From NCBI GenBank assembly GCA_004346645.1, contig SMDA01000007.1, positions 78,406-142,405 of the forward strand: a stretch of DNA of 64,000 nucleotides, written 5' to 3'. The DNA comes from Gulbenkiania mobilis. GTDB taxonomy: Bacteria; Pseudomonadota; Gammaproteobacteria; Burkholderiales; Chromobacteriaceae. Numbering within the stretch: the stretch's first letter is position 1; each line of letters starts with the position of its first letter. The position numbers were made by a program, and so were the translations under genes. Shown one piece after another: positions 20,713 to 30,920 of this stretch. The notes beneath the pieces are model-generated. The model searched no databases. It was not told where the DNA came from and saw only the letters and a program-made list of their open reading frames with translations.

Positions 20713-22095
20713 ATGAATTCGCTTGAACTACGTGCCAGTCTTGGCCTGGCGGGGGTGTATGCCCTGCGCATGCTGGGCATGTTCCTCATCCTTCCCGTCT
20801 TTGCCCTCTATGCAAAGACCCTGCCTGGCGCCACCAGCCTTACCTGGGTGGGGATTGCCCTAGGCAGTTACGGCCTGACGCAGGCCCTGCTCCAGCTTCC
20901 CTTGGGCATGCTGTCCGACAGGGTTGGCCGAAAGAAGGTCATCTACGGCGGGCTCCTGCTGTTCGCCTTGGGCAGCTTCATCGCCGCTGGCGCGCACGAC
21001 ATCTACTGGCTGACGTTCGGTCGGGTGGTCCAGGGCGCGGGCGCAATCTCGGCGGCGGTGACAGCCCTGCTTGCCGACCTGACGCGCGAGGAGAACCGTA
21101 CCCAGGCGATGGCGATGATCGGTATGAGCATCGGCACCACTTTCGCCGCCAGTCTGGTACTCGGGCCGCTGCTGGCGCATTACATCGGGGTGAACGGCAT
21201 CTTCGCACTCACCGGTGTGCTCACGCTGATGGCCCTGCTGGGCGTGAAGTTTCTCATCCCCGATCCGGCCGTCTCGCGCTTCCACTCCGACACCCAGGCC
21301 AACACCGGCCGGCTGTCCGCAGTGATGAGAAACAGGGAACTCCTGCGGCTGAACTTCGGCATCTTTGCCCTGCACGGCGCACAGATGGCGATGTTCGTCG
21401 TCATTCCCTTCGCACTCACGCAGACGGGCGGCCTCGACAAGTCGGAACACTGGAAGGTGTACCTGCCGGTGGTGATCGCAGGCTTCTTTTTGATGGTGCC
21501 AGCCATTATCTATGGTGAGAAAAAGGCCAAACTCAAGCAGGTATTCGTGGGCGCGGTAGCACTGATGGCACTGGCTCAGCTGGGGATGGCGCTCACCCTC
21601 AGCACCTTCTGGCAGATCGTTCTGTGGCTGGCCTGCTATTTCGTGGCTTTCAACATCCTCGAAGCCACGCTGCCCTCGATCATTTCCAAGATTGCCCCGG
21701 CAGACGCCAAGGGAACAGCCATCGGCGTGTATAATACCGCCCAGTCTTTCGGCCTCTTCCTCGGTGCGGCGGCGGGTGGCTGGCTTTACAACCACTACGG
21801 TAGCACCGGTGTCTTCGGCTTCACCGGCACGTTGATGCTGGCCTGGCTCCTCATGGCGATCACCATGAAGCCGCCGCGCGCGGTCAAGTCAGTGATGTTT
21901 CACATCGGTGACACCAGTGCCGATGCCGCCCAGCGACTATCCCAGGCACTGGCTGCGGTAGCGGGCGTCGAAGAGGCCGTCGTCGTGCGCGAAGACGGTG
22001 TGGCCTATCTCAAGGTGGCCCAGCATGGCTGGGACGAGGCAGCCGTCCAACAACTCATTCAGGAGAGCAACACATGGCGTCCGTCAACAAAGTAA
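20713..22095 (+). CDS. MFS transporter of the YajR type
   Basis: The 460-residue product is a twelve-helix major facilitator with the DRVGRKK signature between helices 2 and 3 (about residues 69-75). After the last helix it carries a soluble domain of about 65 residues ([29 protein letters not shown]), which matches the ferredoxin-fold YAM domain of YajR. YajR is presumed to be a proton-driven exporter with unknown substrate. A near-copy of the repeated word encodes R-V-G-R-K-K inside the MFS signature. The last 22 bases overlap the start of ssb in another frame. Confidence 0.88.
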   Translation: MNSLELRASLGLAGVYALRMLGMFLILPVFALYAKTLPGATSLTWVGIALGSYGLTQALLQLPLGMLSDRVGRKKVIYGGLLLFALGSFIAAGAHDIYWLTFGRVVQGAGAISAAVTALLADLTREENRTQAMAMIGMSIGTTFAASLVLGPLLAHYIGVNGIFALTGVLTLMALLGVKFLIPDPAVSRFHSDTQANTGRLSAVMRNRELLRLNFGIFALHGAQMAMFVVIPFALTQTGGLDKSEHWKVYLPVVIAGFFLMVPAIIYGEKKAKLKQVFVGAVALMALAQLGMALTLSTFWQIVLWLACYFVAFNILEATLPSIISKIAPADAKGTAIGVYNTAQSFGLFLGAAAGGWLYNHYGSTGVFGFTGTLMLAWLLMAITMKPPRAVKSVMFHIGDTSADAAQRLSQALAAVAGVEEAVVVREDGVAYLKVAQHGWDEAAVQQLIQESNTWRPSTK

Positions 22096-22583
22096 TCCTT
22101 GTCGGCAACCTCGGCCGCGATCCGGAAGTGCGCTACATGCCCTCTGGCGACGCCGTCGCCACACTGGCCATTGCCACGAGCGAAACCTGGAACAACAAGC
22201 AGACCGGCCAGCGCGAGGAGCTGACCGAATGGCACCGCGTGGTGTTCTTCGGCAAGACCGCCGAAGTGGCCGCGCAGTATCTCAAGAAAGGCAGCTCGGT
22301 CTACGTGGAAGGCTCGATCCGCACCCGCAAGTGGACGGACCAGAGCGGCCAGGAGCGCTACAGCACCGAAATCCGCGGCGACCGCATGCAGATGCTGGGC
22401 GGCCGCAGCGGTGGTGGCGCCAGCGCACCGATGGATGAGGGCGGCTACGGCGGTGGCAGCCCGCAGTATGGTAGCGGAGCCCCCCAGCGCCAAGAGTCGC
22501 AGACCCCGCCGCCGGCACCTCGCCGTCCGGAGGCCAAGGCAGCACCCAAGTTCGACGACATGGATGACGATATCCCGTTCTGA
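22074..22583 (+). CDS. ssb: Single-stranded DNA-binding protein
   Basis: SSB coats single-stranded DNA during replication, repair and transformation. The 169-residue protein has the OB-fold segment [31 protein letters not shown], a Gly/Pro/Gln-rich linker, and the acidic tip DDDIPF that binds partner proteins. The ATG lies inside the 3' end of the YajR-type gene, with GGAG (ATTCAGGAGAGCAAC) as ribosome-binding site, so the two are co-transcribed. uvrA lies just beyond the transporter, so the familiar uvrA-ssb neighbourhood is kept with an inserted MFS gene, as in several betaproteobacteria. Confidence 0.97.
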   Translation: MASVNKVILVGNLGRDPEVRYMPSGDAVATLAIATSETWNNKQTGQREELTEWHRVVFFGKTAEVAAQYLKKGSSVYVEGSIRTRKWTDQSGQERYSTEIRGDRMQMLGGRSGGGASAPMDEGGYGGGSPQYGSGAPQRQESQTPPPAPRRPEAKAAPKFDDMDDDIPF

Positions 22584-22602
22584 GCCGCCTACCGCGTTCA
22601 CA

Positions 22603-22630
22603 AAAGCCCCAGCGCCCCCGCTGGGGCTTT
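22603..22630. terminator. Bidirectional terminator between ssb and ndh
   Basis: AAAGCCCCAGCG pairs with CGCTGGGGCTTT around a CCCC loop, between convergent genes. Confidence 0.88.
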
Positions 22631-22641
22631 GCTTTTGGCGC

Positions 22642-23955
22642 TCAGTGCAGTTTGATCCGCGGCCGTCGCACGCGGTCGATCATCTCGGTCAGGGTGATGA
22701 GCAGCATGCGTCCGACCCCCGACACCGCCATCTGGTGTCGCTTGTGCAGCATCCAGTACATCCATTTGGCGATCTGGCCTTCGATAAACAGACTGCCGTG
22801 CGAGAGGCTGCCCATCAAGCTGCCTACCGAAGAATAGCCGGCCAGCGAGACCAGCGAGCCCCGGTCTCGAAAAACATAGGGATGCAGGGGGCGCCCCTTC
22901 AGGAAGCGCTCAATGTTGTCGGCGAGCTGGAGAGCCTGCTGATACGCAGACTGCGCCCGGGCCGGGGCCCAGCTGCCGTCTGGCAAGGGGCAGGCGGCAC
23001 AGTCGCCCAGCGCGAAAACAGTCGGGTCACGGGTGCTCTGCATGGTGGGGTGCACCACCAGCTGGTTGAGCTTGTTGGTTTCCAGCCCGCCGATCTCATG
23101 CAGGAAAGGGTGAGCCTTCACGCCGGCAGCCCAGACGGTGACGGTGCTTGGCAGGACCTTGCCACTCTTGAGTGCGACGAAGTCAGGCCCGACCTCGGTC
23201 ACACGCTCGCCGGTCAGCACCTGTACCTGCAGCTGGGCCAGCTCGCGCCGGGCAGCCTCGGACAATCTGGGCGGCAGCGCGGCCAGGATGCGGTCGCTGG
23301 CCTCCACCACGGTGATCGTCAGGTCGGCGTCCGGGTCCACCCGGTCCAGTCCGTAGCTGGCAAGCACCTTGGCTGCCTCGTGCAGCTCTGCCGCGAGCTC
23401 CACCCCGGTTGCGCCGCCGCCAATCAGGGTGACAGCCATGCGCGGCCGACCGGGTGCAGGCGGGAGATTCTGGGCGCGCAGGCAGGCATCGATCAGGCGC
23501 TCGTGAAACCGCCGTGCCGTGGCCGGGGTATCCAGGCGGATAGCGTGTTCGGCCACGCCGGGGGTGCCGAAATCGTTGGTCTGGCTACCCACCGCTAGTA
23601 TCAGCAGATCGTATTCCAAGCGCCGCTCCGGCAACACTTCGCTGCCGTCTTCTCCGGTCAGCGGGGCCAGCACGACCTCGCGTCGGGCACGGTCCAGACC
23701 GGCCAGCGACCCTTGCCGGAAGGTGAAGCCATGCCAGCGCGCATGCGCCAGGTATTCGATTTCCTCGGCATGGCTGTCATAGCTACCGGCAGCCAGCTGG
23801 TGCAGTACCGGCTTCCATACATGGGTGCGTTCGGCATCCACCAGCGTGATGCGGGCCTGCTGGCGACGCCCGAGACGATGGCTAAGGCGGGTGGCCAGCA
23901 CCAGCCCGCCGGCCCCGCCGCCAACGATAACGATATGCGGAACGGTCTGGGTCAT
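22642..23955 (-). CDS. ndh: Type II NADH dehydrogenase
   Basis: NDH-2 is a single-subunit, non-proton-pumping flavoenzyme that oxidises NADH and reduces quinone at the membrane. The 437-residue protein has the FAD motif IVIVGGGAGGLVLATRLS at the N-terminus, the NADH motif VTLIGGGATGVELAAELHE (about residue 175), the FAD-binding VFALGDCAACP, and a C-terminal amphipathic region expected to bind the membrane. No other respiratory genes adjoin it. A terminator upstream separates it from an unknown gene on the same strand. Confidence 0.92.
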   Translation of the reverse strand: MTQTVPHIVIVGGGAGGLVLATRLSHRLGRRQQARITLVDAERTHVWKPVLHQLAAGSYDSHAEEIEYLAHARWHGFTFRQGSLAGLDRARREVVLAPLTGEDGSEVLPERRLEYDLLILAVGSQTNDFGTPGVAEHAIRLDTPATARRFHERLIDACLRAQNLPPAPGRPRMAVTLIGGGATGVELAAELHEAAKVLASYGLDRVDPDADLTITVVEASDRILAALPPRLSEAARRELAQLQVQVLTGERVTEVGPDFVALKSGKVLPSTVTVWAAGVKAHPFLHEIGGLETNKLNQLVVHPTMQSTRDPTVFALGDCAACPLPDGSWAPARAQSAYQQALQLADNIERFLKGRPLHPYVFRDRGSLVSLAGYSSVGSLMGSLSHGSLFIEGQIAKWMYWMLHKRHQMAVSGVGRMLLITLTEMIDRVRRPRIKLH

Positions 23956-24000
23956 TGCGTGCCTCCGGGCGATCTGGATTCAATGGCTCAGAGCGTTTGC

Positions 24001-24027
24001 AAAAAAAATGCCCGCCGGCTGGCGGGC
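24001..24027 (-). terminator. Terminator for the unknown gene upstream of ndh
   Basis: On the minus strand GCCCGCC/GGCGGGC (24010-24027) is followed by eight U residues. It ends transcription of the 206-residue gene before ndh. Confidence 0.85.
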
Positions 24028-24073
24028 AAAACGCTCGAGGAGAACATTCACGCGGGCAAGCGCCGCGCCCGCG

Positions 24074-24694
24074 TCATACATTTCGGCCGCTTTCGGCCAA
24101 CATCAGCGCTTCCAGCCAACCCTGCAATGCTTGGGCCTGCTGTGCTTCCTCCACCGATACCAGCCGGAACCGCCCGGACAGGTCTTTTTCCTCCTCGGCC
24201 TCGGCCAGGGTGGCCAGGGCCGCCCAGCCGGCGCTGTCCGCCAGAAGGACACTGATGGCGGCAAAGAGCACCTGCTGCAGAGGGGTGTCGGCACTGGCAG
24301 CCGCTTCTACCAGCCCCCCCAGCATGCATCCGATGCGCTCTGCATCAGCACTGGGCTGAGCGGCTGGCACATCCAGCCTGGCGAGGGCCTCCATAGCGGT
24401 TTCCAGCTGCCGTCCGAGCTCGGCCCGCAGGCCGACGACCTCGTCGTGAACCGTAGGAGGCGTCGCCACCCCTTCGGGCAGGTTGGCCGAAAGCACGGCA
24501 CGCAAGGGTGCATCGGCGATCGTGTCGGCCACACGCTGCACCGCCTCTTCCAGCAGGTTGTACAACCGGATGCCGGTCTGCAGGGCGGCGATACGTTGCA
24601 ACAGGTGCGCGGCCAGCGGCTGGAGCGCCAGCACGGGAGCGGGCGAAAGGGCATTGTCGGCACGTTTCAGTGCTGCGGTCGGAGCTGCGTCCAT
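24074..24694 (-). CDS. Hypothetical protein, alanine- and leucine-rich
   Basis: I do not recognise this gene. The 206-residue product starts MDAAPTAALKRADNALSP and appears largely alpha-helical and acidic, with repeated A/L-rich stretches and an acidic patch EAEEEKDLSGRF. No signal peptide, membrane segment or known motif is visible. I chose the ATG at 24694 because AGGAAG lies upstream; an upstream in-frame ATG would add 40 residues of low credibility. It is divergent from the rsx operon and ends at a strong terminator, so it is a separate unit. Confidence 0.68.
   Translation of the reverse strand: MDAAPTAALKRADNALSPAPVLALQPLAAHLLQRIAALQTGIRLYNLLEEAVQRVADTIADAPLRAVLSANLPEGVATPPTVHDEVVGLRAELGRQLETAMEALARLDVPAAQPSADAERIGCMLGGLVEAAASADTPLQQVLFAAISVLLADSAGWAALATLAEAEEEKDLSGRFRLVSVEEAQQAQALQGWLEALMLAESGRNV
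24480..24491 (+). repeat. Uptake-like 12-mer AGGTTGGCCGAA in the 206-residue gene
   Basis: This exact copy opposes the gene; the gene reads its complement as L-S-A-N-L. Confidence 0.6.
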
Positions 24695-24871
24695 ACTCGT
24701 CTTCCTGATAAAAGGGCTGCACGCGGCTGCGTGCCCCCATGCGGCAGCAACCGCCATGCCCTGATGCCAGGTCGCCGCCATGCCCTGCCACGTCGCAGTA
24801 ACAGTTGAAGGCAACGAGGCGCAGCCTCATAATTTCACCTTTTGCTAATGGGCCCCTGGCGGGCAGCGGGA

Positions 24872-25453
24872 ATGGAATTCGGACACTACGCGCTGATCCT
24901 TGTCAGTGCGGTACTCGTCAACAATGTGGTGCTGGTGCGCATCCTGGGGCTGTGTCCGTTCATGGGCGTGTCCAAGAAGCTGGAGCCGGCCATCGGTATG
25001 GGTGCAGCCACCACGTTCGTGCTGACGCTGGGATCGGGCAGCAGCCATCTGATGAACCTGCTGCTGACCGCCTTGGGGCTGGAATACCTGCGCACGCTGT
25101 CGTTCATCCTGGTGATTGCGGCCATCGTACAGTTCACCGAGATGGTGGTCAGGAAGACCAGCCCGCTGCTGTATCAGGTGCTGGGCATCTACCTGCCGCT
25201 GATCACCACCAACTGTGCAGTGCTGGGTGTGCCCCTGCTCAATGTGCAGGAAAGCCATACCTTCTTCGAGTCGCTGTTATTCGGTTTCGGCAGCGCGGTA
25301 GGCTTCAGTCTGATCCTGATCCTGTTCGGCGCGATGCGCGAGCGGCTGGAAGGCGCCGACGTACCGGCGGCCTTTCGCGGCACGCCCATCGCCCTGATGA
25401 CGGCAGGACTGATGAGTCTGGCCTTCATGGGCTTTTCGGGGCTGGTGAAATGA
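24872..25453 (+). CDS. rsxA: Rsx/Rnf electron transport complex subunit A
   Basis: RsxA is one of two homologous six-helix subunits, with RsxE, of the Rnf/Rsx membrane complex that moves electrons between NADH and ferredoxin coupled to ion flow. In E. coli the complex keeps SoxR reduced. The 193-residue product has exactly the E. coli length and the motifs [18 protein letters not shown] and [11 protein letters not shown], whose cysteines hold the membrane iron-sulfur centre with RsxE. The ATG at 24872 gives MEFGHYALI, the family start; an upstream ATG would add ten residues. It opens a seven-gene overlapping operon. Confidence 0.95.
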   Translation: MEFGHYALILVSAVLVNNVVLVRILGLCPFMGVSKKLEPAIGMGAATTFVLTLGSGSSHLMNLLLTALGLEYLRTLSFILVIAAIVQFTEMVVRKTSPLLYQVLGIYLPLITTNCAVLGVPLLNVQESHTFFESLLFGFGSAVGFSLILILFGAMRERLEGADVPAAFRGTPIALMTAGLMSLAFMGFSGLVK

Positions 25454-26022
25454 CGCTGCTCAATGCCCTGCTGCTGATGGCCGCGGTTGCGCTGATCCTG
25501 GGGGCAGTGCTCGGCTATGCGGCGGTGAAGTTCCGGGTCGAAGGCGACCCGCTGGTGGAGAAGATCGACGCCCTGCTGCCGCAGACGCAGTGCGGCCAGT
25601 GCGGTCACCCCGGCTGCCGTCCATATGCCGAAGCCTTGGCCGAAGGCCGGGACACGATCAACCGCTGCCCACCGGGTGGCGAGGAAGGTATCCGCAAGCT
25701 GGCCGATCTGCTAAATGTGGAGTTTCTCCCCTACGACGGAGAAGTGGCCCCCAAGCTGCCGGCGCTGGCCCGCATCGATGAGGACCGCTGCATCGGCTGC
25801 ACACTGTGCCTGCAGGCCTGCCCGGTGGACGCGATCGTCGGCGCAGCCAAGCAGATGCATACGGTGATTGCCAGCGAATGCACTGGCTGCGAGCTATGCC
25901 TGCCCCCCTGCCCGGTGGACTGCATCCACATGGAAACCGTCGCCCCTACGCTGTCCACCTGGAAGTGGCAGTACCCTGTCGTCCCCCTGACGCCTGCGCC
26001 CGCAGGCAAGCGTGCCGCATGA
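25450..26022 (+). CDS. rsxB: Rsx/Rnf electron transport complex subunit B
   Basis: RsxB carries multiple iron-sulfur clusters and passes electrons between the cytosolic and membrane parts of the complex. The 190-residue protein has an N-terminal membrane anchor (about 5-25), a [10 protein letters not shown] motif with a following cysteine, and two ferredoxin motifs, [12 protein letters not shown] and [12 protein letters not shown]. The start overlaps the rsxA stop (ATGA), as is common for this operon. Confidence 0.95.
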   Translation: MTLLNALLLMAAVALILGAVLGYAAVKFRVEGDPLVEKIDALLPQTQCGQCGHPGCRPYAEALAEGRDTINRCPPGGEEGIRKLADLLNVEFLPYDGEVAPKLPALARIDEDRCIGCTLCLQACPVDAIVGAAKQMHTVIASECTGCELCLPPCPVDCIHMETVAPTLSTWKWQYPVVPLTPAPAGKRAA

Positions 26023-27863
26023 GAACGCTCTACGACTTTCACGGCGGCATCCATCCGCCCGAGAACAAGCTCCCGTCCACCACCAGCCCGATCGCCACCC
26101 TGCCCTTGGCGCCCTTGTTGCATGTTTCGATGGCCCAACACACTGGCAACCCCGCACGGCCATGCGTGGCCCCCGGTGACCGGGTCGAACGCGGCACGCT
26201 GATCGGGCGCCCGGACGGCACGCTCTCGGCCGCAGTACATGCGCCCGCCTCTGGCACCGTGGTGTCGGTGGGGCCAGTGGTACAGGCGCATCCCTCCGGG
26301 CTCTGTGAACTCACTGTCACCCTCGAGACGGACGGACAAGATCGCCGCGCCGCGCCTACGCCCCTGACAGACTGGGCCAGCCGCAGCGAAGACGAAGTTC
26401 GGGCCTTTCTTGCCAGCATGGGCGTGGTGGGCCAGGGTGGTGGTGTATTTCCCAGCCATCTCAAGCTCAATGCGCGGGCGCTGGAGACCCTGGTGGTCAA
26501 CGGTGCGGAATGCGAGCCCTACATCACCTGCGACGACCGCCTCATGCGTGAACGCGCCGGGCGCATCGTAGAAGGCGCGCTGATCGCTGGAACGCTGACG
26601 GGCGCGCGGGAAATCGTGGTCGGCATTGAGGACAACAAGCCCGAGGCCCTGGCCGCCATGCAGGCCGCCGCCCGCGGCACCCGCATGGAAGTGGTGGCCA
26701 TTCCCACCAAGTACCCGTCCGGAGGGGCCAAGCAGCTGATCCGCATCCTCACCGGCAAGAAGATTCCGCATGGGGTGCGCTCCACTGCCATGGGCGTGCA
26801 GTGCTTCAACGTCGGCACGCTCTATTCGCTCGCCCAAGCCGTCCTGGAAGGCGAACCCGTGGTGTCGCGCATCGTCACCCTGACCGGTTCGGTGGCCCGC
26901 CCGCTGAATGCCGACGTGCCCTTGGGTACGCCTGTCGACTGGCTGATGCAGGCCGTCGGCCGCAGCGCGGACAGCGACGGCGTGCTGATGGGCGGGCCCA
27001 TGATGGGTAGCCGCCTTCCAGCGCTGGAGGCGGGTATCGTCAAGGCCACCAACTGCCTGATCGCTACCAGCCCCGCCCTGTTCCCGCCGCCGCCACTGTC
27101 GATGCCCTGCATCCGCTGCGGCGACTGTGCCAACGCCTGCCCGGCAGAGTTGCAGCCGATGGACCTGTACTGGTTTGCCCGGGCGCGCCAGTTCGACAAG
27201 GCGCGCGCTTGGCAGCTGTTCGACTGCATCGAGTGCGGCGCCTGCAACAGCGTCTGCCCTAGTGCCATCCCACTGGTGGATTACTACCGCTTCGCAAAGA
27301 GCGAGATCTGGGCGGAAGAGCGCGAGAAACAGGCAGCCGACCGTGCCCGTGCCCGGCACGAGCAGCGTCTGGCGCGCATCGAACACGAGAAAGCCCTCAA
27401 GGCCGAGCGGCTCGCCCAGAAGTCCGCAGCGGCCAAGGCTGTGGCAGAAGCCGTTGCGACCTCTACGACCGACCCAGGCAAGCCTCCGGCCAGCGTTCCC
27501 GTGGACAGCGCCAAGAAGGCCGCCATCGAGGCTGCCATGGCCCGTGCCGCCGCACGCAAGGCAGAGGCCGCCCAGACACAGTCCGGCGTTTCACCCGAGG
27601 CTTCGGCCAACCCTCTCCCACCCGCCACACCTGTCACGGCGATGGACCCGGCCAAGAAGGCCGCCATCGAAGCTGCCATGGCCCGCGCCGCCGCACGCAA
27701 GGCAGAGGCCGCCCAGACACAGTCCGGCGTTTCAGCCGAGGCTTCGGCCAACCCTGCCCCACCTGTCACGGCGATGGATCCGGCCAAGAAGGCCGCCATC
27801 GAGGCTGCCATGGCCCGCGCCGCCGCACGGCGCGCAGCCACCGAACAGAAGGAATCCCGTTGA
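26019..27863 (+). CDS. rsxC: Rsx/Rnf electron transport complex subunit C
   Basis: RsxC is the peripheral NADH/FMN/iron-sulfur subunit. The 614-residue product has an N-terminal HGGIHPP region, a [13 protein letters not shown] flavin/NADH-binding motif (about residue 130), and two CxxCxxCxxxCP ferredoxin motifs, [12 protein letters not shown] and [12 protein letters not shown] (about 366-418). The last 190 residues are a highly charged, alanine-rich helical tail with three near-identical repeats beginning [15 protein letters not shown]. Such repetitive tails are known in proteobacterial RnfC. Two repeat units each carry a near-copy of the repeated uptake-like word. The start overlaps the rsxB stop. 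Confidence 0.94.
   Translation: MRTLYDFHGGIHPPENKLPSTTSPIATLPLAPLLHVSMAQHTGNPARPCVAPGDRVERGTLIGRPDGTLSAAVHAPASGTVVSVGPVVQAHPSGLCELTVTLETDGQDRRAAPTPLTDWASRSEDEVRAFLASMGVVGQGGGVFPSHLKLNARALETLVVNGAECEPYITCDDRLMRERAGRIVEGALIAGTLTGAREIVVGIEDNKPEALAAMQAAARGTRMEVVAIPTKYPSGGAKQLIRILTGKKIPHGVRSTAMGVQCFNVGTLYSLAQAVLEGEPVVSRIVTLTGSVARPLNADVPLGTPVDWLMQAVGRSADSDGVLMGGPMMGSRLPALEAGIVKATNCLIATSPALFPPPPLSMPCIRCGDCANACPAELQPMDLYWFARARQFDKARAWQLFDCIECGACNSVCPSAIPLVDYYRFAKSEIWAEEREKQAADRARARHEQRLARIEHEKALKAERLAQKSAAAKAVAEAVATSTTDPGKPPASVPVDSAKKAAIEAAMARAAARKAEAAQTQSGVSPEASANPLPPATPVTAMDPAKKAAIEAAMARAAARKAEAAQTQSGVSAEASANPAPPVTAMDPAKKAAIEAAMARAAARRAATEQKESR
27510..27838 (+). repeat. Tandem in-frame repeats in the rsxC tail
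   Basis: Two long units and one partial unit begin at 27510, 27651 and 27783, giving periods of 141 and 132 bases (47 and 44 codons). Each begins GCCAAGAAGGCCGCCATCGA and the first two end with a TTCGGCCAACCC word. The near identity at DNA level suggests recent duplication and possible length variation between strains. Confidence 0.9.
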
Positions 27864-28879
27864 TGCCGTTTGTCCCGCATGCCACCCGTACGGTCCGGGT
27901 TTCGCGCGTCATGTTCAAAGTCCTGCTGGCCCTGGTACCTGCCTTCGGCGTGTATTGCTGGCTCTGGGGCGCGGGCGTGCTGGTGCAGTTGCTGCTGGCG
28001 GTGTTCACCGCACTGTTGGCGGAGGCTGCCATGCTGCGTCTGCGGGGACGGCCGCTGGCACCGTCGCTGGGTGACGGCAGCGCCCTCCTTACGGCAGCGC
28101 TGCTGGCCCTGGCGATGCCCCCTCTGGGGGTGTGGTGGCTGATCGTGCTCGCCACGCTGTTTGCCATCGTTCCCGGTAAGCAGTTGTACGGCGGGCTGGG
28201 CCATAACCCCTTCAACCCGGCGATGGTAGGTTTTGCCGCGATGATCGTCTCCTTCCCCTCGCAGATGGGACAGTGGGGCTCGCCCCTGTCACCGCTGTCT
28301 ACGGCGGAGCAGATCCGCTGGATCTTCCTGCGCACGCCACCGGCAGGCAGCTTTGACGCACTCTCATCGGCTACACCGCTGGATGCGCTCAAGACTGGGC
28401 TTCTGGGTGGGGGTGAGGTGTCCCGCCTGGTCGCCTCTCCGCTATATGGCCACTTCGGCGGCGCCGGTAGCGAATGGCTAGGCCTGGCAGTGCTGGCGGG
28501 CGGACTGTGGCTGTGGCGGCAACGCATCATCAGCCTGCGCGCGCCGCTTGGCCTGCTGTGCGGCCTGCTGGCCCTGGCGTTGCCGCTGTGGCTGGTCATG
28601 CCGGAACGCTTTGCCAGCCCCGGTTTTCATGTCCTGACTGGCGCTACCCTGCTGGGCGCCTTCTTCATCGTCACCGACCCGGTCACAGGGCCCACCACGC
28701 CCCGCGGTCAATGGCTGTTCGGATTCCTGGTGGGCGCGCTCACCTATCTGATCCGTGTCTTTGGTGGCTATCCCGATGGTTTGGCGTTCGCCGTACTGAT
28801 CTTCAACATCGCGGTACCATTGATCGACACGCTGACCCGGCCGCCTGCCTTCGGTCAGGCGAAAGGGGCGCGACGATGA
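27863..28879 (+). CDS. rsxD: Rsx/Rnf electron transport complex subunit D
   Basis: RsxD is a multi-helix subunit with covalently bound FMN, homologous to NqrB. The 338-residue product has about nine hydrophobic segments, the GHNPFNPAMVGFAA motif, and SSATPLDALK, whose threonine is the expected FMN attachment site. The ATG at 27863 overlaps the rsxC stop (TGATG); a TTG one codon earlier is less likely. Confidence 0.94.
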   Translation: MPFVPHATRTVRVSRVMFKVLLALVPAFGVYCWLWGAGVLVQLLLAVFTALLAEAAMLRLRGRPLAPSLGDGSALLTAALLALAMPPLGVWWLIVLATLFAIVPGKQLYGGLGHNPFNPAMVGFAAMIVSFPSQMGQWGSPLSPLSTAEQIRWIFLRTPPAGSFDALSSATPLDALKTGLLGGGEVSRLVASPLYGHFGGAGSEWLGLAVLAGGLWLWRQRIISLRAPLGLLCGLLALALPLWLVMPERFASPGFHVLTGATLLGAFFIVTDPVTGPTTPRGQWLFGFLVGALTYLIRVFGGYPDGLAFAVLIFNIAVPLIDTLTRPPAFGQAKGARR

Positions 28880-29496
28880 GCGAAGCCACCCGCGAGGCCC
28901 TGCGCCAGGCAAGCCGGCTGGGCGTGTTCACTCTGGTCGTGACGACCGTCCTGGCCGGCACCTACACCCTGACCGGCGACATCGTGGCGGCCAACGAGGC
29001 CGCCGCCCGCGAAGCGCTGATTGCTCAGACCCTGCCGCCCGGCGCGTTCGACAACCAGCTGGGCACCACCCGGCGCCTGCTTCCGCCGGAGGCAGTGCGC
29101 GAGCTGGGCGCCCCAGTCGAAGCCAGTCTCTACACGGCGCGGCTGCACGGCCGGATCAGCGGCCATGTTTTCGAAACCGCCGCACCCAACGGCTACGGCG
29201 GGCGCATCCGCCTGCTGGTGGGGATCCGCGCCGACGGCCGGCTCGGCGGCGTGCGCGTGATCGCCCACCGGGAAACGCCGGGTCTGGGCGACTACATCGA
29301 CCCGGCCAAGAGCCCCTGGGCCCGTCAGTTCGAAGGGCTGCCCGCCAGGCCGGGCACCCAATGGAAAGTGAAGAAGGACGGCGGCCAGATCGATTACATG
29401 GCTGGTGCCACCATCTCGGCCCGTGCGGTGGCCGGAGCGGTGGCCCGTACCGTGGCTTACTACCATGCCCATCACGACGCCCTCGTCAGCGACTAA
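28876..29496 (+). CDS. rsxG: Rsx/Rnf electron transport complex subunit G
   Basis: RsxG is anchored by one N-terminal helix (about 15-35) and exposes a periplasmic FMN-binding domain. The 206-residue protein carries [23 protein letters not shown] and [10 protein letters not shown], in which the threonine of the GAT motif should carry FMN. The start overlaps the rsxD stop (ATGA). Confidence 0.94.
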   Translation: MSEATREALRQASRLGVFTLVVTTVLAGTYTLTGDIVAANEAAAREALIAQTLPPGAFDNQLGTTRRLLPPEAVRELGAPVEASLYTARLHGRISGHVFETAAPNGYGGRIRLLVGIRADGRLGGVRVIAHRETPGLGDYIDPAKSPWARQFEGLPARPGTQWKVKKDGGQIDYMAGATISARAVAGAVARTVAYYHAHHDALVSD

Positions 29497-29509
29497 CTTA
29501 CGGCAGAAC

Positions 29510-30226
29510 ATGCACATGACAAGCGAAACTCTGCCCGACCCGGCACCCGTGCCCGGCCCGTGGCGCACCATCTTTCTCAACGGCCTGTGGAAGCAGAACA
29601 CCGGCCTTGTCCAGTTGCTGGGTCTGTGCCCGGTGCTGGCGATCAGTACCAGTATCATCAACGGCGTCTCGCTCGGCCTGGCCACCGCGCTCGTCACCGC
29701 CCTCTCCGGCGGGGCAATCGCTGCGGTGCGCGATCACATCCCCAGCGAAATCCGCAACCCAGTGTTCATCCTGATCATCGCCGCCCTCGTCACCTGCGTG
29801 GACCTGCTGATCAACGCTTATCTACACGGTCTGTATGCGGTGCTGGGCATCTTCATTCCACTGATCACCACCAACTGCATCGTCATGGCGCGTGCCGAAG
29901 CCTTCGCCTCGCGCAACCCGGTGCGGGCATCGATGCTGGACGGCTTCTCGATGGGGTTGGGGCTGACACTGGTGCTGGCGGTGCTAGGCGCGGTGCGCGA
30001 ACTGCTTGGACGGGGCACGCTGCTCTCCGGCGCCGAACTGGTGTTTGGCCCGGCGGGCAAGGCCATGACCCTGCATCTGGGCAGCGGTGCCAGCCCTGGT
30101 TTCCTGCTGGCCCTGCTGCCGCCCGGGGCCTTTTTCGGCCTGGGCCTGCTTGTTGCTCTAAAGCAGTGGCATGAGGCCCGTCAACGACAGCAAACAGCCG
30201 CCACAATACGGGAAATTGCAACGTGA
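29510..30226 (+). CDS. rsxE: Rsx/Rnf electron transport complex subunit E
   Basis: RsxE is the six-helix homologue and partner of RsxA. The 238-residue product has [18 protein letters not shown] and [18 protein letters not shown], matching the paired cysteine motifs of RsxA. It starts 13 bases after rsxG, the only small gap in the operon, and a second ATG two codons later is also possible. The stop overlaps the nth start. Confidence 0.94.
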   Translation: MHMTSETLPDPAPVPGPWRTIFLNGLWKQNTGLVQLLGLCPVLAISTSIINGVSLGLATALVTALSGGAIAAVRDHIPSEIRNPVFILIIAALVTCVDLLINAYLHGLYAVLGIFIPLITTNCIVMARAEAFASRNPVRASMLDGFSMGLGLTLVLAVLGAVRELLGRGTLLSGAELVFGPAGKAMTLHLGSGASPGFLLALLPPGAFFGLGLLVALKQWHEARQRQQTAATIREIAT

Positions 30227-30858
30227 ATCCGGCCAAGCGTCATGAGATCTTCCGGCGCCTGCAGGCGGCCAACCCGGCGCCCACCACCGAACTCGAGTAC
30301 CGTACGCCCTTCGAGCTCTTGATCGCCGTCATGCTGTCGGCACAAGCCACCGACGTCAGTGTGAATAAAGCCACCCGCAGGCTGTACCCGGTGGCCAACA
30401 CGCCCCAGGCAATCCTGGCGCTGGGGGAGGAAGGCCTGACGGAATATATCCGCACCATCGGGCTGTACCGCACGAAGGCGCGCAATGTGGTCGCCACCTG
30501 CCGGATTCTGCTGGAGCAGCATGGCGGCGAAGTGCCGCAATCGCGTGCGGCACTGGAGGCCCTGCCCGGCGTCGGCCGCAAGACCGCGAACGTGGTGCTC
30601 AACACTGCCTTCGGCCAACCCGTGATTGCGGTGGACACCCACATCTTCCGGGTGGCCAACCGTACCGGTCTGGCCCCTGGGAAGGATGTGCGTGCGGTGG
30701 AGGAAAGGCTGATGAAGGTAGTGCCACCGGAGTTCCGGCAGGATGCCCATCACTGGCTGATCCTTCACGGCCGCTACACATGCAAGGCGCGCAAGCCCGA
30801 ATGTGGGCGCTGTGTCATCGTCGACCTCTGCGAATACCGGGCAAAACCGGTATCATAG
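30223..30858 (+). CDS. nth: Endonuclease III
   Basis: Nth is a base-excision repair glycosylase/AP lyase for oxidised pyrimidines. The 211-residue protein has the helix-hairpin-helix [14 protein letters not shown] with the catalytic lysine, the catalytic aspartate in [11 protein letters not shown], and a C-terminal [4Fe-4S] loop with spacing C-x6-C-x2-C-x5-C. The GTG start at 30223 overlaps the rsxE stop. nth closes the rsx operon exactly as in E. coli. Confidence 0.97.
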   Translation: MNPAKRHEIFRRLQAANPAPTTELEYRTPFELLIAVMLSAQATDVSVNKATRRLYPVANTPQAILALGEEGLTEYIRTIGLYRTKARNVVATCRILLEQHGGEVPQSRAALEALPGVGRKTANVVLNTAFGQPVIAVDTHIFRVANRTGLAPGKDVRAVEERLMKVVPPEFRQDAHHWLILHGRYTCKARKPECGRCVIVDLCEYRAKPVS

Positions 30859-30920
30859 AAACCCGTTGGCGTACCGGCTTGGCATACGCCGGACGCATGC
30901 AGCCCTCGAAAGGACGATTC

